Part shown: piece after piece, positions 40,409 through 52,376 of the stretch | Position numbering within the stretch: the first letter of the stretch is position 1 | Layout of the letters: each line of letters begins with the position of its first letter | Source: Pseudomonadota bacterium | GTDB taxonomy: Bacteria > Pseudomonadota > Gammaproteobacteria > Steroidobacterales > Steroidobacteraceae | DNA length: 64,000 bases | Reading direction: 5' to 3' | Assembly: GCA_947454465.1 (NCBI GenBank) | Contig: CANGJP010000001.1 | Span: 1 to 64,000 of the forward strand | Made by a program: the position numbers and the translations under genes | Notes under the pieces: model-generated | The model's input: the letters and a program-made list of their open reading frames with translations, nothing else | Database searches by the model: none | What the model was told of the DNA's origin: nothing

Positions 40409-41368
40409 ATGAGTGATACAAAGGATTTTTCGAGCACCCGTCGCGAGACCATCAAACTTGGTCTTCTTTCAAGCGTGGCAGCTTTGAGCACTACAACTAT
40501 GAGTAACGTGTTTGCTGCTGACAGCCCGTTACCGCTTATCACCAAACCCATTCCTTCCACGGGCCAGAAATTACCCTGTGTCGGAATTGGCACCAACTCG
40601 TTCACCATTGCAGATGTTCCAAACTTGCAAAATGTATTAAAACGCATGAATGAACTCGGTGGAGTGTTCGTTGATACTGCCTCGGCTTACCGTGAAAGCG
40701 AAACCGCCATTGGTAGCGCCTTAGATTCCTTAAAAATGCGCGATAAATTCTTTGTTAGCACAAAGATTAGCGGTGGTGAAAAAGACGAAAAGAAAATGGG
40801 TGATCTGGGTGGAGTAAAAAGCTTCGAGCGTTCACTTGAACGCCTTAAGACCGACAAGATTGATCTGCTCATGGTTCACAACATGCTCAATACCGATGGC
40901 TTGATGCCTAAACTACAAGAATGGAAAAAAGCAGGGAAAATTCGTCACCTTGGCATCACCACGTCTGAAAACATGGATCATGGACAGTTGGTCTCTTACA
41001 TGAAAAAGTTTCCGCTGGATTTCGTGGAAGTAAATTACTCCATCGCAAACCGCGAAGCCGAGGACACCGTATTACCAGCTGCTTTAGACAAAGGCATTGC
41101 TGTGGTTATCAATCTACCTTTTGGTGGTAAGCACGAAGAAAATCTATTCCTAAATAACCAACGCGTACTGCCTAGTTGGGCTGCGGACATTGGCTGCAGC
41201 AGTTGGTCTGAATTCCTATTGAAATTTGTGATTTCTCATCCCGCTGTCACAGTGGCCATTCCAGGCACAACAAAAATGGAACATATGGAATCCAATATCC
41301 GTGCTGCACATGGTGTATTACCTGATGCAGCCATGCGTAAGCGCATGGCTGCCGCATGGAACACGTGA
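40409..41368 (+). CDS. Tat-exported aldo/keto reductase (ORF track start 40271)
   Basis: STRRETIKLGLLSSVAAL twin-Arg signal; GGVFVDTASAYRESETAIG, DLLMVHNM, GKIRHLGIT, TVAIPGTTKMEH. Confidence 0.88.
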   Translation: MSDTKDFSSTRRETIKLGLLSSVAALSTTTMSNVFAADSPLPLITKPIPSTGQKLPCVGIGTNSFTIADVPNLQNVLKRMNELGGVFVDTASAYRESETAIGSALDSLKMRDKFFVSTKISGGEKDEKKMGDLGGVKSFERSLERLKTDKIDLLMVHNMLNTDGLMPKLQEWKKAGKIRHLGITTSENMDHGQLVSYMKKFPLDFVEVNYSIANREAEDTVLPAALDKGIAVVINLPFGGKHEENLFLNNQRVLPSWAADIGCSSWSEFLLKFVISHPAVTVAIPGTTKMEHMESNIRAAHGVLPDAAMRKRMAAAWNT

Positions 41369-41380
41369 TCTATAACGCTT

Positions 41381-41411
41381 CATTCAAGGCAGAATTTACC
41401 TGCCTTGAATG
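41381..41411. terminator. Inverted repeat between convergent genes, possible bidirectional terminator
   Basis: cattcaaggca-gaatttacc-tgccttgaatg, perfect 11-bp arms. Confidence 0.6.
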
Positions 41412-41423
41412 AAATTTGATGTT

Positions 41424-42203
41424 TTAACGAACGGGCTTGCGGAATTTAAGTACGAATTTATCGCTCTTTCCGCTCATATCAAACACTCTTGCTGTATGGG
41501 CATCTTCGGGATTGTGCAATACATCACTGGATGCTTCGAATACAAAGCCTGCACTGGTCACCTCTGTTTTAACCTGCGCAACATCGATACGATGTAACGT
41601 TTCCGTATCGCGACCACCACTTCCTGCTTCTGCAGCATGGTCTTCAATTAAATACACCCCACCCGGTTTCAATGCATCAAAAATGGCCTTGTTAAATTTT
41701 TTCATATCTGGCGAGCCAAACGCCTTGTTGTTGAGGTCATGGTAATTCTCTGAGGTCCAAACTAAATCCAGCCCCCCTGGCAGAATCAACTCAGCTGCAT
41801 TACCTGTCGCTGTTGTAATGTTGCTACATGGAGTTTGAATAGGTGTAGGCGCTGTACCCATGGCATCCACTGCGACATCGGGTGGAGGTCGACTGACCTG
41901 CACAGTGCGATTGATACCCATGGTATATACATGTCCTTGTACTCCAACGACGCGACAAAGCAACTGTGAGTAATACCCTTTACCTGGAATTAACTCACCG
42001 ACTTTATCACCTGGCTTTGCGCCAGCGAAAGCCAAGATTTCCGCTGGTTTACGAACCGCATCGCGCTGTACATCCACCATAGACCGTGAACTGTCTGCGA
42101 CTGCATTTGAAATATAGGTTGGAATCGCCACACTTGCTGCCTTGCCGGCTACTGCAGCAAATGTACCCAGAAACAGTACGGACACACTGAGAGTAAAACG
42201 CAT
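41424..42203 (-). CDS. Exported SAM-methyltransferase-like protein (ORF track start 42326)
   Basis: MRFTLSVSVLFLGTFAAVAGKAA signal peptide; AGAKPGDKVGELIPGKGYYSQLLCRVVG, DLVWTSENYHDLNNKAFG, ALKPGGVYLIEDH. Confidence 0.83.
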   Translation of the reverse strand: MRFTLSVSVLFLGTFAAVAGKAASVAIPTYISNAVADSSRSMVDVQRDAVRKPAEILAFAGAKPGDKVGELIPGKGYYSQLLCRVVGVQGHVYTMGINRTVQVSRPPPDVAVDAMGTAPTPIQTPCSNITTATGNAAELILPGGLDLVWTSENYHDLNNKAFGSPDMKKFNKAIFDALKPGGVYLIEDHAAEAGSGGRDTETLHRIDVAQVKTEVTSAGFVFEASSDVLHNPEDAHTARVFDMSGKSDKFVLKFRKPVR

Positions 42204-42231
42204 AATGACCTCCAACGATCTGCAGAATAAC

Positions 42232-43044
42232 TTAGCGATACAAATTGATCTCATCCTGAGTCGCCTTGGCGACCTGACGCGCGGCCTGAGCAAAATGCTT
42301 TCCTGAATCCGCATACAGTACGGCACGCGAAGAACTGATAATCAAACCAGTACCTTCAGTAGTCTTACCGGCCTTCACCAAGGCCTGCACGTCTCCACCC
42401 TGTGCACCAATACCCGGTACCAGCAGTGGCATCTCCCCGACTACATCACGAACCTGACGCATCTGCTCTGGCCAAGTTGCGCCCACCACAAGCAGACAAT
42501 TTTGGTTACCGTTCCATTCCTTCGTCACCTTGCTAGCAAGATGAAGAAACAGCGGTTTGCCATCAATCTGTAAGTCTTGTAAATCTTGAGCTCCAGCATT
42601 AGATGTTCTACACAAAATGACTACGCCTTTTTCCGCATAACGCGTAAACGGCGTGATCGAATCACTACCCAGATAGGGATTCACGGTCACGGCATCCGCC
42701 TGATAACGTGCGAATGCTTCTGCCGCATATTGATCAGCAGTGCTACCGATGTCACCGCGTTTGGCATCTAGAATGATTGGGATGTGTGGATACTGGCTAC
42801 GTAGATAGTCAATAGTTTCGAGCAACTGATCTTCTGCAGCTTGCGAAGCAAAATAAGCTATTTGTGGTTTGTAGGCACAAACCAGATCATGGGTAGCATC
42901 AATAATTGCCTTATTGAAATCCAATATCGCTCGCGGTTTATCGCGTAGCATGCCAGGAAATTTGCTTGGATCTGGGTCAAGCCCCACACACAGCAATGAG
43001 TTACTGGACGCCCACGCTTTGCGCAGCTTAGTCATGAAGTTCAT
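42232..43044 (-). CDS. pyrF: Orotidine 5'-phosphate decarboxylase (type 2)
   Basis: [52 protein letters not shown]. Confidence 0.94.
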   Translation of the reverse strand: MNFMTKLRKAWASSNSLLCVGLDPDPSKFPGMLRDKPRAILDFNKAIIDATHDLVCAYKPQIAYFASQAAEDQLLETIDYLRSQYPHIPIILDAKRGDIGSTADQYAAEAFARYQADAVTVNPYLGSDSITPFTRYAEKGVVILCRTSNAGAQDLQDLQIDGKPLFLHLASKVTKEWNGNQNCLLVVGATWPEQMRQVRDVVGEMPLLVPGIGAQGGDVQALVKAGKTTEGTGLIISSSRAVLYADSGKHFAQAARQVAKATQDEINLYR

Positions 43045-43162
43045 AGCAAACTCAGTTCAATCAGCTAGATACCTGATTTAAGGGCCTATAGTGTAATTCT
43101 TACAAAACAAGCAGCCGTCAGATTGCTATCAAGATGCTGCTGACGACTTGATTGTTCAAAAA

Positions 43163-43561
43163 TTAGCGCTTAGCCAATAAATCGCGGATTTCTTCGAGCA
43201 GTACTTCCTGCTTGGGTGGCACCGCAGGTGTCGTAGAAACCTCCGGTTTCTTAAGTTTATTAATACCACGTAAAGCCAAAAAAATTACAAACGCAATAAT
43301 AATGAAATCAACAGTGGCCTGCACAAACAGACCATATTTAAGGAGAACCGGTTTACCATCAGGACTGGTGCCAATTTGTTCAGCAAGATCAGAAAAATCC
43401 ATACCGCTGGTAAGCAACCCAAGGACTGGCATAACCACTGCATCGACAAACGCTGAAACAATCTTGCCAAACGCAGCACCGATTACCACACCTACTGCCA
43501 GATCAATCACATTGCCTCGCATGGCAAATTCTTTAAATTCTTTGGCTAGGCTCATCGACAT
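43163..43561 (-). CDS. mscL: Large-conductance mechanosensitive channel
   Basis: AKEFKEFAMRGNVIDLAVGVVIGAAFGKIVSAFVDAVVMPVLG. Confidence 0.97.
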   Translation of the reverse strand: MSMSLAKEFKEFAMRGNVIDLAVGVVIGAAFGKIVSAFVDAVVMPVLGLLTSGMDFSDLAEQIGTSPDGKPVLLKYGLFVQATVDFIIIAFVIFLALRGINKLKKPEVSTTPAVPPKQEVLLEEIRDLLAKR

Positions 43562-43699
43562 TCCTCCATTCTGCTGTTACTGGTTGCACTTAGTATCAAA
43601 CTTACCTTCTGGGACAGTCAACAGACAATATCATCTTGACTATTGCTGCATACAGTCATTTTCTCACCACCTTTATGCACACCCATCTATTAAGTCTCT

Positions 43700-43736
43700 A
43701 AAAAAAAACAGCCCCACTGGTTCACAGTGAGGCTGT
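43700..43736 (-). terminator. Rho-independent terminator downstream of gltD
   Basis: Minus strand ACAGCCTCACTG-TGAAC-CAGTGGGGCTGTTTTTTTTT. Confidence 0.88.
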
Positions 43737-43769
43737 GGAGGTCAACCTTAGACAGATGTAACTAATCCA

Positions 43770-45254
43770 TTAAGGTAGATCAGTGGCACCCATCAAGTAG
43801 CGGTCGCATTCACGCGCTGCACCACGTCCTTCATTGATCGCCCAAACCACTAAACTTTGGCCACGACGACAATCACCGGCAGTGAATACCCCCTTTACAC
43901 TGGTATTAAATTTACCGTGATCGGCCTTAATATTGGTACGGGAATCCGTTTCTACATTGAAAGCTTCAATAAGTGGTTGTTCAGGCCCTAGGAAGCCCAT
44001 TGCCAACAATACCAATTGGGCCGGAATGGTTTTTTCTGTACCTGCTTGCTCAACAGGGACAAATTGGCCTTTGTCGTTCTTTTCCCACTTGATCTGTACG
44101 GTCACTAGTTCTTTCACCGCACCGGCACCATCGGCAACAAACTTCTTCACCGTGGTTTGGTAGAGACGGGGATCATCACCATATTTCGCTGCCGCTTCTT
44201 CCTGACCATAATCCATCTTGTAGACTTTAGGCCACTCTGGCCATGGATTATCCGCAGCACGATCCATCGGTAACTTCGGCATAATTTCAAGCTGAACCAC
44301 ACTCTTACATCCCTGCCGGATGGAACTACCCACGCAGTCAGTACCGGTATCTCCACCGCCAATAACGATCACATCTTTATCTTTAGCGCTGATTGGGCAG
44401 TAGTCAGGGCCCTGATCCATCACAGCCTTGGTAGTTGCAGTCAGGTATTCCATCGCAAAATGGACGCCCTTGAAGTTGCGACCCTCAACAGCAAGATCAC
44501 GAGGCAAGGTAGCACCGGTACAAATCAAGACAGCATCGAAATCTTTACGTAACGACTCAACGGAAACATTGCCACCGACTTCGGCATTACACTTAAAAAT
44601 GATCCCTTCTTGTTCCATCAATTTGAGACGACGCTCAACCACTTCTTTCTTATCGAGCTTCATGTTCGGAATACCGTACATCAGTAGACCACCAGGACGA
44701 TCCGCGCGCTCGAACACAGTCACAAGATGACCAGCACGATTAAGTTGAGCTGCAGCAGATAAACCCGCAGGTCCCGAACCGATCACAGCGACTTTCTTAC
44801 CAGTGCGCACTTTCGGTGCCTCAGGAATGACCCAGCCTTCTTCCCAGCCACGATCAATAATGGTGTTCTCAATATTTTTAATCGTCACCGGCGGATTGTT
44901 AATGCCTAACACGCAAGAGCCTTCGCACGGCGCAGGGCACACACGACCAGTGAATTCAGGGAAGTTATTTGTCTTATGCAAGCGAGTCAACGCTTCTTGC
45001 CACAAGCCGCGATACACCAAATCATTCCACTCAGGAATCAGATTATTGACTGGACAACCCGAAGCCATGCCGCTGATCAGCTTGCCAGTGTGACAAAACG
45101 GCACGCCGCAATCCATGCAACGCGCACCCTGATTTCGCAGGCGTTTATCATCCATGTGATGATGAAATTCTTTCCAGTCCTTCACCCGCTCAGCAGGACT
45201 ACGGTCTACTGGCAATTCGCGCAGGTATTCGATAAATCCGGTTGGCTTACCCAT
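43770..45254 (-). CDS. gltD: Glutamate synthase small subunit
   Basis: [77 protein letters not shown]. Confidence 0.97.
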   Translation of the reverse strand: MGKPTGFIEYLRELPVDRSPAERVKDWKEFHHHMDDKRLRNQGARCMDCGVPFCHTGKLISGMASGCPVNNLIPEWNDLVYRGLWQEALTRLHKTNNFPEFTGRVCPAPCEGSCVLGINNPPVTIKNIENTIIDRGWEEGWVIPEAPKVRTGKKVAVIGSGPAGLSAAAQLNRAGHLVTVFERADRPGGLLMYGIPNMKLDKKEVVERRLKLMEQEGIIFKCNAEVGGNVSVESLRKDFDAVLICTGATLPRDLAVEGRNFKGVHFAMEYLTATTKAVMDQGPDYCPISAKDKDVIVIGGGDTGTDCVGSSIRQGCKSVVQLEIMPKLPMDRAADNPWPEWPKVYKMDYGQEEAAAKYGDDPRLYQTTVKKFVADGAGAVKELVTVQIKWEKNDKGQFVPVEQAGTEKTIPAQLVLLAMGFLGPEQPLIEAFNVETDSRTNIKADHGKFNTSVKGVFTAGDCRRGQSLVVWAINEGRGAARECDRYLMGATDLP

Positions 45255-45324
45255 CTGTCAATCTCAATCTTGCAAAATAATTCAGTGAAACCGGTAGGGC
45301 ACCTTTGTTTGCCCTACCCGTTAA

Positions 45325-48300
45325 TCAACCACCACCGACACGAGCACCATCACGGACGTTCTCTTCAAACGCAACCATAATGGCATCTTCACCGGTAAGG
45401 CCCTGCTCTTCAGCACGTCTGATACCGGCCAACATGCGCTTGTAATCTTTGGGGATCACTTTGACAAACTTCGGCTGGTACTTTTCCCAGGCGTCCAGCA
45501 CTTGCTGAGCACGGTCACTCTTGGTGTATGTACGGTGTCTTTCGATCATGGCACGCACTTCGGCAATCTCAGCAGCATCTTCTAATGATTCAATGTGTAC
45601 CATTGCCTTATTAATCTGCGCATTGAATTCACCTGAATCATCCAGTACGTAAGCCACACCACCGGACATACCGGCAGCAAAATTACGTCCTGTCTTACCG
45701 AGAATCACAATACGTCCGCCGGTCATGTACTCACATCCATGATCTCCCACGGCTTCAACTACGGCACTGACACCACTATTGCGCACAGCAAACCGTTCAC
45801 CGGCCATACCGCGAATGTAAACTTCACCGCTGGTTGCACCGTATAAGGCAACATTACCCACGATGATGTTGTGTTCGGCTTTGAATGGTGCTTTATCTGA
45901 TGGATAAATTATCAGCTTACCACCGGACAATCCCTTGCCCACATAATCGTTGGCATCGCCTTCAAGATTGAATGTCATGCCCTTTGGTATGAACGCACCA
46001 AAGCTTTGGCCCGCAGAACCGGTGAACTTGATGCGTACGGTATCTTCGGGCAATCCAGCGGCGCCCCATTTACGCGTAATTTCGCTGCCGGTAATAGTAC
46101 CGACCACACGATTGACGTTACGCACTTTCAATTCGCCAATGACTTTCTCGCCGCGCTCAATGGCGGGTTTACAGATTTCCAGCAACTGTGTGACGTCGAG
46201 TGACTTCTCAAGACCATGATCTTGGTCAATCTGACAGTAGCGACCCACTTCCGGGCCTGCATCAGGCTGATACAAGATGTTGCTGAAATCAAAGCCCTTA
46301 CCCTTCCAATGCTCAATGGCTTTTTTCGGTTCAAGCACATCAACACGACCGACCATTTCATTAATAGTGCGGAAGCCGAGCTTAGCCATCCATTCGCGTA
46401 AATCTTGCGCAATAAAGCGCATGAAGTTCACTACATGTTCAGGCTTGCCAGCGAATTTTTCACGTAGCTTTGGATCTTGCGTAGCCACACCCGCAGGACA
46501 GGTATTAAGGTGGCATACGCGCATCATGATACAGCCAGTGGCCACCAGGGGTGCGGTCGCAAAACCGAACTCTTCAGCACCGAGTAATGCAGCAATCACT
46601 ACATCGCGTCCGGTTTTGAGCTGACCATCAGTTTCCACAGCAATACGACTGCGCAGATTATTGAGCACCAAAGTTTGATGCGTTTCAGCAAGTCCTAATT
46701 CCCAAGGCAAACCCGCATGTGTCGTTGAAGTTAATGGCGAAGCACCGGTACCACCATCGTAACCAGAGATCAGCACCACATCAGCATGCGCCTTAGCCAC
46801 ACCTGCAGCGATGGTACCCACGCCCACCTCAGCCACCAACTTCACGCTGACGCGTGCTTTGCGATTACTGTTCTTCAAATCATGAATCAGTTCAGCCAGG
46901 TCTTCGATGGAATAAATATCGTGATGCGGTGGAGGTGAAATCAATCCCACACCCGCAGTGGTATGACGCGTCTTAGCCACCCATGGATAGACTTTAGAAC
47001 CAGGTAATTGTCCACCTTCACCCGGCTTGGCGCCTTGCGCCATCTTGATCTGCAATTCGCGAGCATTAACTAAGTAGTTACTGGTGACGCCGAAGCGACC
47101 AGAAGCCACTTGTTTAATCGCAGAGTTAGCACTGTCACCATTCGGCATCGGCACAAAGCGGGCAGGGTCTTCGCCACCTTCACCGGTGTTGCTCTTACCT
47201 CCAATGCGGTTCATGGCAATAGCCAAAGTCTCATGCGCTTCTTTACTGATCGAGCCGTAACTCATGGCGCCAGTCTTAAAGCGCTTAACGATGTCTTCAA
47301 CAGACTCAACTTCATCCAGTGACACAGGCGTACGTGCCTTGAAGTCAAGCAAACCACGCAACGTCGCTAACTGCTTTGACTGATCATCGATCAATTCGGC
47401 ATACGCCTTGTAGGTCTGATAACTACCGGTACGAACCGACTTCTGCAAACGGTGAATAGATTCCGGGTTAAACAGGTGATGTTCACCTTCGGCACGCCAC
47501 TGATACTGACCACCGACCGGTAGCGTATGACCATCGACCTGACGTGCTGGGAAGGCGGTACCGTGACGCATCAACACTTCACGAGCCACAAGCTCGATGC
47601 CAATACCGCCAATGCGAGAGGCAGTGTTAGTGAAATACTCATCCACCACTTCCTGATGCAAACCTACCGCTTCAAACACTTGCGCGCCGTGATAACTCTG
47701 CACGGCTGAAATGCCCATCTTGGACATGACTTTAACTACGCCCTTCGTGGCAGCTTTAACAAAGTTTTTGCAGGCAGTCTTGTGATCGACATTTGGCAAC
47801 ATGTCTTCACGAATCATGCCGTCAATGGTTTCGAAAGCCAAATACGGATTGATTGCGCTTGCGCCGTAGCCTACAAGCAGACAGAAATGGTGCACTTCAC
47901 GCGCTTCACCAGTTTCCACCACCAAACTCACGCGAGTACGAACCCCGGCACGAATTAAATAATGATGTAAACCAGAAACAGCCAGCAGCGAAGGAATGGG
48001 TGCGTAATCACGATTTACACCGCGATCACTGAGAATGAGGATGTTCACCTCGTCTTCTTCTACCATGCGCTTAGCCGCTTCACAAAGCTCTTCCATGGTT
48101 TTCGCTAGGCCATTTTCGCCGCGCGCCACTTTAAATAAAGAGGACAGCACGCCCACCTTCAAGCCAGGCAACTCCATGCGACGAATCTTGGCAAAATCTT
48201 CATTGGTCAACACAGGACCGCTGAGTTGTACGCGACGGCAATCGCTAGGCTGTGGTTCCAGTAAGTTACCTTCTGAACCCAGCCACACTTCTGAAGAGGT

Positions 48301-50010
48301 AATAATTTCTTCGCGGATGGAATCAATCGGCGGATTGGTCACTTGCGCAAACAATTGCTTGAAGTAATCAAACAGCAGACGGGATTTATTGGACAACACG
48401 GCTAGCGGCGTGTCATTGCCCATGGAACCGACGGCCTCAACGCCATCACGCGCCATCGGCGTGATCAACACGCGCTGATCTTCAAAGGTATATCCGAAAG
48501 CGATTTGACGCTGCAGCAAGGTATCGTGATCCGGCAGCGGTACTTCGGGTGCAGTTGGCAAATCCTTGATCTGCACTAAGTTGTCATTGAGCCATTGCCG
48601 GTAAGGACGCTGACTGACCACTTCACGCTTAATTTCTTCATCGTCGACAATGCGCCCCTGTGCCATGTTGATCAGGAACATCCGCCCGGGCTGTAACCGT
48701 CCTTTCTGAACCACATCTTCGGCTGGAATATCGAGCACACCGGCTTCAGAAGCCATCACAACTAAGTCATCCTTGGTCACGTAGTAGCGCGAAGGACGCA
48801 GACCATTGCGGTCAAGAATGGCGCCAATCTGCGTACCGTCAGTAAAGGCAATACAGGCCGGACCATCCCACGGCTCCATCAAGCTTGAGTGATATTGATA
48901 GAAGGAACGGCGCTGTTCATCCATGGTTTCGTGGCCCGACCAAGGCTCAGGCACCATCATCATCACGGCATGGGGAAGGGAACGGCCCGCCAGCACCAAT
49001 AATTCCAGCGTGTTATCGAACATTGCCGAGTCAGACCCATTGGGGTTGATGATCGGCGGAATCTTGTCCATGTCCTCGCCGAACAATTCGGAACGGAAGC
49101 GCGGCTCACGGGCTCGCATCCAATTGAAATTACCACGCAAGGTGTTAATTTCACCGTTATGCGCAATGTAGCGGTAAGGATGTGCTCGATCCCAGCTCGG
49201 GAAGGTGTTGGTACTGAAGCGGGAGTGCACCAGCGCCAGCGCCGTTTCCATAGACGGATCGGCCAGATCCAAGAAGTATTCTTCCAACTGACCCGTGGTT
49301 AACATGCCTTTGTACACCAGCGTACGGGTAGAAAGGGAACACAGGTACCAAAATTCAGCACCATCAATTGTGGACGCACGCAAATCGGTATAAGCGCGCT
49401 TACGAATCACGAACAGCTTGCGCTCAAATGCTTGCTGATCTTTTAAGTCGGGATTGCGTCCAATAAATACCTGACGCATGAACGGTTCGGAAGCTTTGGC
49501 TGTGTCGCCCAAGGTGGAATTGTCGGTCGGCACCGTGCGCCAACCCAGTAAGATCTGACCTTCGGATTGGATAATCTGCTCGAACTTGGCTTCTAATCGG
49601 CGGCGCTTATTCGGGTCACGAGGTAGAAATACCAAACCGCAACCGTATTCGCCTTCCGCAGGCAATTGGATACTGGTTTTACTGGCCGCCGCCACAAGGA
49701 ACTTGTGCGGCATTTGCATCAATACGCCGGCACCGTCACCGGTATTAACTTCACTACCGCTGGCACCGCGATGATCGAGATTTTTCAGTACTTCGATGCC
49801 TTGCTGCAGAATACGGTGGGTCTTTCGACCCTTAATATCGGCCACAAAACCTACGCCACAAGCATCGTGCTCAAACTGCGGGTCGTACAAACCCTGCTTT
49901 TTCGGGCGCACCGCCATTTGGGGGGCGTGTTGAACAGTGTCGTCATGAGCTGAAACAACACCAGACCCCAACTGGGGCGATTGATCATGTGGAGGCGTGG
50001 TCGCGGTCAT
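45325..50010 (-). CDS. gltB: Glutamate synthase large subunit
   Basis: [21 protein letters not shown] (class II amidotransferase Cys), [30 protein letters not shown]; 1561 aa; adjacent to gltD. Confidence 0.98.
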   Translation of the reverse strand: MTATTPPHDQSPQLGSGVVSAHDDTVQHAPQMAVRPKKQGLYDPQFEHDACGVGFVADIKGRKTHRILQQGIEVLKNLDHRGASGSEVNTGDGAGVLMQMPHKFLVAAASKTSIQLPAEGEYGCGLVFLPRDPNKRRRLEAKFEQIIQSEGQILLGWRTVPTDNSTLGDTAKASEPFMRQVFIGRNPDLKDQQAFERKLFVIRKRAYTDLRASTIDGAEFWYLCSLSTRTLVYKGMLTTGQLEEYFLDLADPSMETALALVHSRFSTNTFPSWDRAHPYRYIAHNGEINTLRGNFNWMRAREPRFRSELFGEDMDKIPPIINPNGSDSAMFDNTLELLVLAGRSLPHAVMMMVPEPWSGHETMDEQRRSFYQYHSSLMEPWDGPACIAFTDGTQIGAILDRNGLRPSRYYVTKDDLVVMASEAGVLDIPAEDVVQKGRLQPGRMFLINMAQGRIVDDEEIKREVVSQRPYRQWLNDNLVQIKDLPTAPEVPLPDHDTLLQRQIAFGYTFEDQRVLITPMARDGVEAVGSMGNDTPLAVLSNKSRLLFDYFKQLFAQVTNPPIDSIREEIITSSEVWLGSEGNLLEPQPSDCRRVQLSGPVLTNEDFAKIRRMELPGLKVGVLSSLFKVARGENGLAKTMEELCEAAKRMVEEDEVNILILSDRGVNRDYAPIPSLLAVSGLHHYLIRAGVRTRVSLVVETGEAREVHHFCLLVGYGASAINPYLAFETIDGMIREDMLPNVDHKTACKNFVKAATKGVVKVMSKMGISAVQSYHGAQVFEAVGLHQEVVDEYFTNTASRIGGIGIELVAREVLMRHGTAFPARQVDGHTLPVGGQYQWRAEGEHHLFNPESIHRLQKSVRTGSYQTYKAYAELIDDQSKQLATLRGLLDFKARTPVSLDEVESVEDIVKRFKTGAMSYGSISKEAHETLAIAMNRIGGKSNTGEGGEDPARFVPMPNGDSANSAIKQVASGRFGVTSNYLVNARELQIKMAQGAKPGEGGQLPGSKVYPWVAKTRHTTAGVGLISPPPHHDIYSIEDLAELIHDLKNSNRKARVSVKLVAEVGVGTIAAGVAKAHADVVLISGYDGGTGASPLTSTTHAGLPWELGLAETHQTLVLNNLRSRIAVETDGQLKTGRDVVIAALLGAEEFGFATAPLVATGCIMMRVCHLNTCPAGVATQDPKLREKFAGKPEHVVNFMRFIAQDLREWMAKLGFRTINEMVGRVDVLEPKKAIEHWKGKGFDFSNILYQPDAGPEVGRYCQIDQDHGLEKSLDVTQLLEICKPAIERGEKVIGELKVRNVNRVVGTITGSEITRKWGAAGLPEDTVRIKFTGSAGQSFGAFIPKGMTFNLEGDANDYVGKGLSGGKLIIYPSDKAPFKAEHNIIVGNVALYGATSGEVYIRGMAGERFAVRNSGVSAVVEAVGDHGCEYMTGGRIVILGKTGRNFAAGMSGGVAYVLDDSGEFNAQINKAMVHIESLEDAAEIAEVRAMIERHRTYTKSDRAQQVLDAWEKYQPKFVKVIPKDYKRMLAGIRRAEEQGLTGEDAIMVAFEENVRDGARVGGG

Positions 50011-50410
50011 CGGAAATACTTACCGGTTTACAAGTCGGAGGTCTATCAGTTTACGGGGTCGTGCACTTTAGCTAAAGCTATTTCAACTGCCTAGATGTAG
50101 GAAAAAGATCAGAAATCTGTTCTTCGCCCCCGCAGATGCGGCAGATTGGGGCAATCAAGTCAAAATCACTAAAAAAACCGCACAAAAAAAAGGCGTCAAT
50201 CGAGCCGCAATTCGGCACAAAAGCGACCGAAGCCACGGTTGCATCCAGATTGATTCCTCAAATAGAGTTTTTGAAGTTACGATTTAAACTGTGAGGTCGC
50301 ACTAAACCTTCAGGCCCAGCCCTTCCCCGTCGACCATCGAGCCCACATCCTGAGAAAATGACCCGTTTAAATTCAGTAGTATGGCTCCAGGAAAGATTAC
50401 CAGGACGACC

Positions 50411-51184
50411 ATGTCAGCACCGATTGATCCTGCAGCACGCCTCATTGCCCATCGCGGCAATGCATACGAATTTCCTGAAAATACCCTTCCAGCCCTTCAA
50501 TCGGCTCTAGAACTCGGGGTACGGCACATCGAGTTTGATGTTCACCTGAGCGCCGATGAAATCCCCGTGGTCATGCACGATGACCGCCTGAACCGATGCG
50601 CTGGCCTTGATCTCGATGCGCTGGCCATGAATTGGGAGGAACTTCAAACTGTTTCGGTCCATGAACCGTCGCGACTGGGCGATCGCTTTGCTGGCACCCC
50701 TATTCCGACACTGGCAAGTGCGCTGGCACTGCTCCGTCACTTTCCTCAGGCCATGGCCTTCGTGGAACTAAAACGCGCCTCACTACGGCGGTTTGGCACT
50801 GAGACGATGGTGCGCCAAGTATGCGAACAGTTGCGAACGGTAGCTGATCAGGTCGTGGCGATCTCATTCGACCTAGAGGCGGTAATGCAAATCAGACAAG
50901 CGTCGGCTCTACGGATCGGTTGGGTACTGACAGACTATTCTTTTGCAGCCCAGGAACGCGCCGAAACAAGTTGCCCCGAATTTCTATTCTGTAATCAAGA
51001 TAAACTGCCAAACAATGCCTCACTACTATGGCAAGGCTCGTGGGATTGGGTCATTTACGAAGTCACGAACCGTGATGAAGCCAGCCAATTGATCTCGCGC
51101 GGAGTGCATTTACTGGAATCGATGCAAATACGCAAACTACTGCACGATCTGCAAACAACACCCCCAACTCAACTATCAAATTGA
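50411..51184 (+). CDS. Glycerophosphodiester phosphodiesterase (ORF track start 50381)
   Basis: LIAHRGNAYEFPENTLPALQSALELGVRHIEFDVHLSADEIPVVMHDDRLNR. Confidence 0.94.
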   Translation: MSAPIDPAARLIAHRGNAYEFPENTLPALQSALELGVRHIEFDVHLSADEIPVVMHDDRLNRCAGLDLDALAMNWEELQTVSVHEPSRLGDRFAGTPIPTLASALALLRHFPQAMAFVELKRASLRRFGTETMVRQVCEQLRTVADQVVAISFDLEAVMQIRQASALRIGWVLTDYSFAAQERAETSCPEFLFCNQDKLPNNASLLWQGSWDWVIYEVTNRDEASQLISRGVHLLESMQIRKLLHDLQTTPPTQLSN

Positions 51185-51197
51185 ACTTATCTGCATC

Positions 51198-52376
51198 ATG
51201 ACTGCATTCGATGTCATCGTTGTTGGCGCGGGAATTCACGGTACAGGCGTTGTACAAGCAGCTGCAGCTGCCGGTTATCGGGTGTTGTTATTAGAACAAC
51301 AGCACCCTGCCTATGGCACATCCAGTCGTTCTAGCAAATTAATCCACGGTGGTTTACGTTACCTCGAAACTGGGCAATTTCAATTGGTACGTGAAAGCTT
51401 GCATGAACGCACCTTAATGCTGAAAAACGCACCAGACCTGGTACAACTAAAATCTTTTTATATCCCTTTGTACCAACACACTCGACGTCAATCTTGGCAA
51501 ATTCGAACTGGGTTATCTTTGTATGCGCTACTGGGTGGTTTCCAAAAGGGATGTGGTTTTAGCAGCGTTCATCGTCGTGAATGGTCAACACTCGATGGTC
51601 TGAATACACAAGGACTCCATGATGTATTTCGCTACCAGGATGGGCAAACAGATGATGTATTGTTAACTCAGGCAGTATTGAGATCAGCCCAAAAACTAGG
51701 TGCCACAGTATCCATGCCTGCGCAACTTCAACATGCACACCTACACCCTAAGGGCGTTGAAGTGACCTATTTACAAAACGGCCGCAGCCATACCACCTGT
51801 GGCAAAGTATTAATCAATGCCACAGGGCCGTGGATCCATCAGACCTTAAAATGCGTCACGCCCGCACAAGTCTTGCCCGCTATTGAGTTAGTACAAGGCA
51901 CACACCTCATCCTACCGGGAACGCTCACTCGTGGTATTTACTACGTAGAAAGTCCCCGCGACGGCCGCGCGGTATTCGTCATGCCTTGGCAGGGCCAAAC
52001 CATGATTGGTACGACTGAAACCAGGTACCGTGGAGATCCAGCTTCAGCACAGCCTTTGCAAACCGAGATCAATTACCTGCTGCAAACCTTGAAGCTTTAT
52101 TTCCCTTCTCATAAACACCATGCCCAACAAGACATCACGCGCAGTTTTGCTGGTCTGCGCGTGCTACCCACTGGCAGTGGCCATGCATTCCGGCGACCTC
52201 GGGAAACTCTGTTTGCGTTAGATCGAACTGATCGCCCTCGGTTGCTGTCAATCTTAGGCGGCAAATTAACCGGCTGGCGAGCAACTGCAGAAAAAGTGAT
52301 GGAGCGCATCAGTGCCTCTCTCCCCTCTGCTCAACCATTGGCCGACACCCGTCACATCCGATTACTACCCGAGTGA
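51198..52376 (+). CDS. glpD: FAD-dependent glycerol-3-phosphate dehydrogenase-like protein
   Basis: DVIVVGAGIHGTGVVQAAAAAGYRVLLLEQ, GTSSRSSKLIHGGLRYLETGQFQLVRESLHER, GRAVFVMPWQGQTMIGTTET. Confidence 0.9.
   Translation: MTAFDVIVVGAGIHGTGVVQAAAAAGYRVLLLEQQHPAYGTSSRSSKLIHGGLRYLETGQFQLVRESLHERTLMLKNAPDLVQLKSFYIPLYQHTRRQSWQIRTGLSLYALLGGFQKGCGFSSVHRREWSTLDGLNTQGLHDVFRYQDGQTDDVLLTQAVLRSAQKLGATVSMPAQLQHAHLHPKGVEVTYLQNGRSHTTCGKVLINATGPWIHQTLKCVTPAQVLPAIELVQGTHLILPGTLTRGIYYVESPRDGRAVFVMPWQGQTMIGTTETRYRGDPASAQPLQTEINYLLQTLKLYFPSHKHHAQQDITRSFAGLRVLPTGSGHAFRRPRETLFALDRTDRPRLLSILGGKLTGWRATAEKVMERISASLPSAQPLADTRHIRLLPE

Noticed and set aside
43212-43730. 172-aa plus-strand ORF over mscL
   Set aside because: Antisense to mscL, which has unambiguous family motifs.
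50155-50230. A-rich stretches upstream of gltB (aaaaaaaccgcacaaaaaaaagg)
   Set aside because: Could be a regulatory or terminator-like element but no convincing stem or known motif could be drawn by eye.
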